Assembly (NCBI GenBank): GCA_002923315.1
Contig: BEHM01000012.1
Span: forward strand, 1-64,000
Direction: 5' to 3'
DNA from: a bacterium HR10
Lineage (GTDB): Bacteria > Acidobacteriota > Blastocatellia > HR10
DNA length: 64,000 bases
The notes below the pieces were generated by a model. That model was not told the origin of the DNA. It was given only the letters and a program-made list of their open reading frames with translations, and did not search any database. The translations under genes and the position numbers were made by a program. Of the stretch, positions 56,032 to 64,000 are shown piece after piece (within the stretch, counting starts at the first letter, position 1; each line of letters opens with the position of its first letter).

Positions 56032-56540
56032 GGCTTGAGCAGGGCCTCAAGGGTTTTGGTCAGCTCGTTTCTGTAGCTCTCCGGATCGGCGAAGCCCACA
56101 TGCGGGGGGCCAATGGGGGTTCCGTCCCGATCGAGGATCAGGAGGGCGGGAACCCCATCGGTCTTGAACTCCTGGAGGATGCTCGCCTCGGGATCGCGAA
56201 GCACGGGAATACGCACGCCGAGTCGCGAGACGAACTGGCGCAGTTGCTCCGCGGAGACATCGGGATCATCTATGCTGACCCAGAAGAAGGCGACGGGGCG
56301 TCCCCTGTACTGATCGGCGACCGTTTGCAAGACAGGCAGCTCCTCGCGACACGGGGGGCACCAGGTGGCACCGAAGGAGAGGACGACGATCTGCCCTCGA
56401 TATTGGGCCAGATCCACTGTGCGACCGTCGAGGGAGGGGAGCTTCAGAGGCATTCGCTTCTGCGGCGGGTGGGGATGCGCTCCGAGGGCGATCAGTGCGG
56501 CTGTGAGCACAAGGAATCGCTTCATAGGCATCGTCTCCAT
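56028..56540 (-). CDS. TlpA-like periplasmic thioredoxin
   Basis: A 170-residue protein with a short signal peptide (MKRFLVLTAALIALGAH) and a TlpA domain with W-C-P-P-C in FGATWCPPCREELP and the cis-Pro in VPALLILDRDG. It reduces periplasmic disulfides, for example in cytochrome c maturation. ATG 56540 or 56525 may be the start. Unlike the thioredoxin at 21504, it lies in a housekeeping operon with purC and cvpA. Confidence 0.88.
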   Translation of the reverse strand: METMPMKRFLVLTAALIALGAHPHPPQKRMPLKLPSLDGRTVDLAQYRGQIVVLSFGATWCPPCREELPVLQTVADQYRGRPVAFFWVSIDDPDVSAEQLRQFVSRLGVRIPVLRDPEASILQEFKTDGVPALLILDRDGTPIGPPHVGFADPESYRNELTKTLEALLKP

Positions 56541-56587
56541 GCTGAAGGACGTACTTTAGCACACGCGGTGCAGCCTGAAAAGTGGCG

Positions 56588-59413
<2,826 letters not shown>

Positions 59414-59470
59414 AAGCGAAGAAGTATAGGCGGATGCGGTCTCTCGGGGCAATGGGGCGCAGCCCGCGCG

Positions 59471-59498
59471 TTGTCTTCGCCGGGGCGTGTGCTAAAAT
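59471..59498 (+). promoter_or_regulatory. promoter of glutamate dehydrogenase gene
   Basis: TTGTCT, 16 bases, TAAAAT, 43 bases before ATG 59542. Confidence 0.5.
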
Positions 59499-59541
59499 CT
59501 TGCTCGGAGATGGGTGATCTTCACCGCAACGAGGGGTGACG

Positions 59542-60816
59542 ATGAGAGAATTCGAGAAGGTCGAAGATGTGAAGGAGGAGAATCCGCTCGACTCCATGCT
59601 CTATCATTTCGATCAAGCGGCGCGGCTCCTGCGTCTGGAACCGGACCTCTATACGTTCATGCGGTATCCGAGCCTGGAGGTGACCGTGTACATTCCCGTG
59701 ATCATGGATGATGGGCACTTGCGGGTCTTCATCGGGTATCGGGTGCAGCACAACTTCGCGCGCGGGCCGGCCAAGGGGGGGATTCGCTTCGCGCCCGACG
59801 TGACACTGGATGAGATTCGGGCTCTGGCGGCGTGGATGACGTGGAAGTGCGCGGTCGTGAACATTCCCTTCGGGGGGGCGAAGGGTGGCGTCGTCTGCAA
59901 TCCGGCCGAGCTGTCGCGGGGGGAGTTGGAACGGTTGACCCGCCGCTATACGGCGCAACTGCTGGACATCCTGGGACCGGAGCGGGATGTGCCGGCACCA
60001 GACTTGAATACCGACGAGCAGGTCATGGCCTGGATCATGGACACGTACTCGATGCACGCGCGCCATGTCGTGACGGCGTCGGTGACGGGGAAACCGATTG
60101 GTCTCGGGGGATCGCGGGGACGACGCGAGGCGACCGGGCGCGGGCTTTTGATTGTGGCCAATGAGGCCTTTCGGCATCTGGGGCTCTCGCCCAAGGGGGC
60201 GCGGGTCGTCATTCAGGGGGCGGGCAATGTCGGGGGGGTCGCCGCTCGGCTCATGCACGAGGCCGGGTACAAGGTGATCGCCATCTCGGACGTTCATGGA
60301 GGGATTTTCAATCCCGACGGCCTGAACATCCCCGAGGTCCTGGAATACCACCGCCAGCAGAAGAGCTTTCGGGGGTACCCGCAGGCGGAGCCGATCACCA
60401 ATGAGGAGTTGCTCGAGCTGGAGTGCGAGCTGCTGGTCCCGGCGGCCGTCGAGAACCAGATCACCTCCCGCAATGCTGAGCGGATTCGCTGCCGCATTCT
60501 CTGCGAGGGGGCGAATGGGCCGACGACGGCGCAGGCCGATCGTATTCTCCAGGAGCGAGGGATTCTCGTGGTGCCGGACATTCTGGCGAATGCGGGAGGG
60601 GTGACGGTGAGCTACTTCGAGTGGGTGCAGGATCGCATGGGCTATTTCTGGAGCGAGCGCGTGGTGAATCATCGGCTGAAGGAGGTCATGACCAACAGCT
60701 TTCGCGACGTGCTCCAGTACGCGGAGCGATATGGGGTGAGCTTGCGAACGGCGGCGTACATGTTGGCCATTGATCGCGTGGCATATGACGTGCGCATGCG
60801 CGGGATCTACGCGTGA
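59542..60816 (+). CDS. gdhA: glutamate dehydrogenase
   Basis: A 424-residue Glu/Leu/Phe/Val dehydrogenase of glutamate length. Substrate segment GPAKGGIRF, the catalytic Lys in [25 protein letters not shown] and the NAD fold [10 protein letters not shown] are present. It links glutamate and 2-oxoglutarate. ATG 59542 follows GAGGGGTG. It is a separate paralogue from the shorter enzyme at 3459. Confidence 0.95.
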   Translation: MREFEKVEDVKEENPLDSMLYHFDQAARLLRLEPDLYTFMRYPSLEVTVYIPVIMDDGHLRVFIGYRVQHNFARGPAKGGIRFAPDVTLDEIRALAAWMTWKCAVVNIPFGGAKGGVVCNPAELSRGELERLTRRYTAQLLDILGPERDVPAPDLNTDEQVMAWIMDTYSMHARHVVTASVTGKPIGLGGSRGRREATGRGLLIVANEAFRHLGLSPKGARVVIQGAGNVGGVAARLMHEAGYKVIAISDVHGGIFNPDGLNIPEVLEYHRQQKSFRGYPQAEPITNEELLELECELLVPAAVENQITSRNAERIRCRILCEGANGPTTAQADRILQERGILVVPDILANAGGVTVSYFEWVQDRMGYFWSERVVNHRLKEVMTNSFRDVLQYAERYGVSLRTAAYMLAIDRVAYDVRMRGIYA

Positions 60817-60839
60817 ACCTCTGGCGTGCGGAGGGGGAC

Positions 60840-62771
60840 ATGGGGCGGGGGCTTGTGGGGATTCTTCTGCTCGTGACGGTGGTTCCGGTTGTGGGGGACG
60901 ATCTGGAGACTCACTGGTCCTGGACCTTGGTGGGGCCATTTGGCGGAGAAGCGCGGCGGCTGGCCGTTGATCCTCATAATCCGCACCGGATCTTCGTGGG
61001 AACCTGCGATGGGCAACTTTACCTCTCCGAGGATGGGGGGGAGAGTTGGCGGGCGCTCTGGGGATTCCATCGTCCGGGACTCTGCGTCTCCGACATTCTG
61101 GTGGATGCGGAGGATTCTCAAACGATCTACGTCGGGGGGTGGTCCGTGTTCGCGGAAAACGGCGGGGGGATTTATCGGAGTCGCGATGGTGGGCGGACAT
61201 GGGCGCTTTTGCCGGGGACGGAGGGGCATGCCGTGCGGGCTCTGGCTCAAGCGCCGAGTGCTCCGCGAGTTCTCATCTTCGGAGCTTTGGATGGCGTCTT
61301 TCGGAGCGAGGACCGGGGGGAATCGTGGCGGCGGATCTCTCCGGCGGGGGACCCGGAGATTCGAAACATCGAGTCCGTGGCGATTCATCCGCGGTCGGAT
61401 CAGGTCCTGTATGTGGGGACGTGGCATTTGCCTTGGAAGACGACCGATGGAGGACGGACATGGGTGAAGGCCGGGAGCCGGGAGACGGGGATTCTGGATG
61501 ACTCGGAGATCTTCAGCATCCTCATTGACGAACGGGATCCAGAGCTCGTGTGGTTGAGCGCGTGTACGGGGGTCTATCGTTCGGTGAACGGGGGGCGAAG
61601 CTGGGTGCGCCTGACGGCGATGCCGTCGCGGAGTCGTCGGGTTTTGGTTTTGGCGCGGCTGGCGGGGCAGTCTGAGGTGCTTTTTGCGGGGACGACCGAA
61701 GGATTATGGCGGAGCGGGGATGGCGGGGCGACATGGCGTCTGATAACAAATAGAAAGTTGACTGTCCAAGACATCGCCCTTCATCCTCGAGAGCCCCAGC
61801 GGGTCCTCATCGCCACGGAAGAGGCGGGCATCTGGATCAGCCGCGATGTGGGGATGACGTTTCGACCTTCGAATCGAGGGTTCTCCAGCTGGGTCATCAC
61901 GGGTCTTCTCGTGGATCGAGAAGTCCCCGGGCGGATCTACTGTGGGGTGATGAAGGGGGGGATTGAAGGGAGTCTCTTCATCAGCGAAGATGGCGGCATG
62001 AGCTGGCGGCCTGGCGGGCGAGTATTCGGATCAGTGCGGGTGATCTTGCAATCGCGGCGAGAGGGGCGGCGGCTCTGGGTGCTCACGGATATGGGACTCT
62101 TCATCTCGGACGATCGAGGGGGGGGCTGGAGAAGAGGACCTCCTTTGCCGGAGGAGATTCGACAGCTGGCCGAGACCAGGGATGGAAAAATCCTGGCGCT
62201 CACGGCCAGTGGACTCTTTCGCTATGATGAGGCGCGCGATCATTGGGAGCGGCTGCATCCGGGGAGTGACTGGGCGGTGGTGCACGTGGGGCGGACTGGG
62301 CGAATATGGATCGGGGCGGAGGGACGTCTTCTGGTGAGCACCGATGAGGGTACCTCATGGATGGAGCGTGAGTTGCCTCGCCGTTTGGGGAGGGTTCACG
62401 TGTTTCTTGAACATCCTGAGGATCCTGAGCTGCTTTTCGTCGGGACGTCTTGGGGACTCTATCGGTCGCGAAACGGCGGCCGGGATTGGGAGCGGTGTGC
62501 TCATGGACTGCCTCATGCGGATGTCACGGCGATCGCCGTTCGCCCTGATGGATCAGGAGAGATGTCGGTCGCGGACTATCGGACGGGGGCGGTGTACTTC
62601 TCGTCCGATCGAGGGGAGACGTGGCGGCGGATTGACCGGGCGGTCTGGCGGGCGTGGATTGTGGCCTTTGATCCTCATGATCGGGATCGGGTTTTTGCGG
62701 CCTCGACCGGTGGAGGCATCTACGTGGGGATGCGTCGCGCGCACGCGGTCGGACAGAGGGCGGGGCCGTAG
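60840..62771 (+). CDS. secreted Asp-box (BNR) beta-propeller protein
   Basis: A 643-residue protein with a signal peptide (about 2-20) and about twelve Asp-box repeats of the S-x-D-x-G-x-[ST]-W type, for example SEDGGESW, SRDGGRTW, TTDGGRTW, SVNGGRSW, SGDGGATW, SEDGGMSW, STDEGTSW and SSDRGETW, spaced about 45-60 residues apart. It resembles the sortilin/Ycf48-type propellers. No sialidase catalytic Arg triad was recognised, so it is probably a binding protein. ATG 60840 follows GGAGGGGG; a GTG at 60813 is open but overlaps gdhA. Confidence 0.82.
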   Translation: MGRGLVGILLLVTVVPVVGDDLETHWSWTLVGPFGGEARRLAVDPHNPHRIFVGTCDGQLYLSEDGGESWRALWGFHRPGLCVSDILVDAEDSQTIYVGGWSVFAENGGGIYRSRDGGRTWALLPGTEGHAVRALAQAPSAPRVLIFGALDGVFRSEDRGESWRRISPAGDPEIRNIESVAIHPRSDQVLYVGTWHLPWKTTDGGRTWVKAGSRETGILDDSEIFSILIDERDPELVWLSACTGVYRSVNGGRSWVRLTAMPSRSRRVLVLARLAGQSEVLFAGTTEGLWRSGDGGATWRLITNRKLTVQDIALHPREPQRVLIATEEAGIWISRDVGMTFRPSNRGFSSWVITGLLVDREVPGRIYCGVMKGGIEGSLFISEDGGMSWRPGGRVFGSVRVILQSRREGRRLWVLTDMGLFISDDRGGGWRRGPPLPEEIRQLAETRDGKILALTASGLFRYDEARDHWERLHPGSDWAVVHVGRTGRIWIGAEGRLLVSTDEGTSWMERELPRRLGRVHVFLEHPEDPELLFVGTSWGLYRSRNGGRDWERCAHGLPHADVTAIAVRPDGSGEMSVADYRTGAVYFSSDRGETWRRIDRAVWRAWIVAFDPHDRDRVFAASTGGGIYVGMRRAHAVGQRAGP

Positions 62772-62878
62772 ATTTCGCTTGACTTTTCGTCCGGATTGGG
62801 TCAAGATGCAGGCCGGCATGTGGACGTGGATGGACAAGTGGACAGGCTCGATCCGAATCTTGTGGAGGAGGAGCGACT

Positions 62879-63688
62879 ATGCGCGTGCGACGTCTTGTGC
62901 TCGTGCTCATTGGTGGAGTTGTGGTGATGAGTGCGGGGATCCTTTGCTTGTGGGGAGGAACGTTCTCCGGATTTCCTCTGGAGGGACTTCGCGGCGGATG
63001 GAGCGCTCGATCCTTTGACGAGCAACCTCCGCGGCTTGGGGAGAAACGGGGAGTTCCAGCTCTTCGCCTTTCCCCTTCGGATGGTGACCTCGGATCTGTC
63101 TCCTGTGGAAGTGTGAGGGAGGTCTCCTTTGTCCTGACGAACGTGGGGACGGCTCCGGTGAAGATCTCCGAGGTTCGAACCGAGGGGGCGTTCGCGGTGG
63201 CGCGGGCTCCTTTGCTTCCGGCGCGGATTGGTCCGGGCGTGAGCGTGCGGGTGAATGTGACGTTCGCTGCTGAGAAGCCAGGAGCTGTCACCGATCAGCT
63301 TCGGATCGTGAGCGATGCTCCTTCGGGCGTTCTCTCGGTACCGTTGCGCGCGATCGCCGTAGGGGGAGGGGTACTGGTCGCCAGAACCGACCAGACGCGG
63401 GGGATACATCGAGTTGATCGGCGGCTGGCGAAGCGTCCAGTGCGCGCGCTCGTGCACAGGGAGACGGTCAGGGCGAAGGCCCTCGGTGAATCGGCGCGCA
63501 GGAGCGAGGTGCGACTCCCGCTTCCTGCATCCGATCCTGTGGTGCTTCCTGTCGTCCACCCCATTTCTGAGCTGGCGTCATTTCTTGATGGGATTGGCCC
63601 CCTTGCGCTTGATCCAGCTTCTGATGAGGTGTCGCATGAACTGGGGAAGGGGGCGGGGATGACCAAATCGGGAGAGCTCAGACCATAA
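62879..63688 (+). CDS. secreted DUF1573/ASH-like domain protein
   Basis: A 269-residue protein with a signal peptide or anchor (about 5-28). One immunoglobulin-like DUF1573-type domain follows (about 60-155), recognised by DLGSVSCGSVREVSFVLTNVGTAPVKI and the VNVTFAAEK and SDAPSGVLSVPL strands. The C-terminal about 100 residues are basic and unstructured-looking. ATG 62879 follows AGGAGGAG. Function unknown; such domains occur in secreted or cell-surface proteins. Confidence 0.7.
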   Translation: MRVRRLVLVLIGGVVVMSAGILCLWGGTFSGFPLEGLRGGWSARSFDEQPPRLGEKRGVPALRLSPSDGDLGSVSCGSVREVSFVLTNVGTAPVKISEVRTEGAFAVARAPLLPARIGPGVSVRVNVTFAAEKPGAVTDQLRIVSDAPSGVLSVPLRAIAVGGGVLVARTDQTRGIHRVDRRLAKRPVRALVHRETVRAKALGESARRSEVRLPLPASDPVVLPVVHPISELASFLDGIGPLALDPASDEVSHELGKGAGMTKSGELRP

Positions 63689-63814
63689 GGTTCTTCTTGA
63701 AGGAGTCGCTGTATCGCTCACAAAGAATGAAGCTTCTTGCACAGAAGCCCTTTCGAGGCCGACTCTGTGGCCACTTTTGTCAGGAAGCGAGAGTTTCACA
63801 TGAAGTTGTGAGAT

Positions 63815-64000
63815 CTAGAATGGGACGTCATCCTCGCCCGGTTCAGAGCCGGAGATCGGGCTGAGGGGCTCTTCGGCGATGCCCTCTTCAATGGCTTCGG
63901 CCGGCTTTCGATCGAGGAAGCGCACGTCCGACGCTTCAATGCGGAGCTGCGTGCGCTGGAATCCGTCCCGATCCGTGTACTCGTCCAGATAGAGTCGCCC
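63815..64000 (-). CDS. ssb: single-stranded DNA-binding protein, C-terminal part
   Basis: Minus-strand frame ending at TAG 63815-63817 and running off the right edge (61 residues). It reads GRLYLDEYTDRDG, the end of the OB fold with RIEASDVRFLDRK, then an acidic linker and the classical tip EDDVPF that binds partner proteins. Confidence 0.85.
   Translation of the reverse strand, partial: GRLYLDEYTDRDGFQRTQLRIEASDVRFLDRKPAEAIEEGIAEEPLSPISGSEPGEDDVPF

Overview
The window looks like a chromosomal segment of a Gram-negative, GC-rich, aerobic or facultatively respiring bacterium. It carries lipid A/LPS genes (lpxK, waaA, an lptF-lptG fusion) and c-type cytochromes. Fatty acids and branched-chain amino acids can be degraded. 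My best guess is Acidobacteriota, possibly a thermophilic Blastocatellia-like lineage: it has a Tes/MSS-type radical SAM lipid synthase, paralogous secreted helical-repeat proteins and an EF-P with a PGN loop. This is inference from gene content; no rRNA is present.

Layout. 0-3.4 kb: end of an unknown gene, an AmmeMemoRadiSam-type radical SAM enzyme, a monohaem cytochrome, and a pentahaem cytochrome behind a consensus sigma-54 promoter. 3.4-8 kb (minus): leucine-type dehydrogenase, a four-subunit 2-oxoacid:ferredoxin oxidoreductase and a hemerythrin protein. 8.3-11.3 kb: feoB and a DtxR regulator fused to a FeoA domain. 11.3-23.8 kb: an accessory block, bounded by a 37-bp direct repeat inside FeoA-coding sequence. 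23.9 kb: tRNA-Asn. 24-31.4 kb (minus): fadD-fadN-fadA-fadE-like beta-oxidation genes. 31.5-41.4 kb: a catalytically dead S41 protease homologue, lpxK, waaA, ppdK, recO, tRNA-Phe and purL. 41.5-49.4 kb: EF-P, fused LptF-LptG, LipB-Nudix fusion and a branched-chain-type 2-oxoacid dehydrogenase (E2, E1beta, E1alpha). 49.6-59.4 kb: greA, thiC, the Tes/MSS-like enzyme, an adenosine-specific-kinase family protein, cvpA, purC, tlpA and uvrA. 59.5-64 kb: glutamate dehydrogenase, an Asp-box propeller, a DUF1573-like secreted protein and the 3' end of ssb.

The most novel part is 11.4-23.7 kb. Five transcription units start with variants of one promoter cassette. In four of them a TTGACA-like and a TATAAT/TATACT hexamer are separated by a (GACA)n tetranucleotide repeat (n = 3, 7, 3, 3), giving spacers of 9, 25, 9 and 9 nt; five units would give the optimal 17. 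That is the geometry of a phase-variable promoter. Three of these cassettes drive small secreted cysteine-rich peptides that share a C-x2-V-x-C motif. The peptides are followed by thioredoxin-fold proteins, a pair of paralogous secreted helical-repeat proteins and a secreted beta-propeller. A fourth cassette drives a secreted protein broken by one extra base at a T6C4 tract, followed by a small membrane protein. The fifth, degenerate, cassette drives two ABC-2 permeases without an ATPase. The gene mix (Cys-rich peptide, TlpA/MauD-like protein, propeller, membrane protein) recalls methylamine dehydrogenase maturation loci and the peptide/TlpA/propeller loci of Bacteroidota, but I recognise none of these peptides. 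I propose it as an undescribed, probably phase-variable secreted Cys-peptide system.
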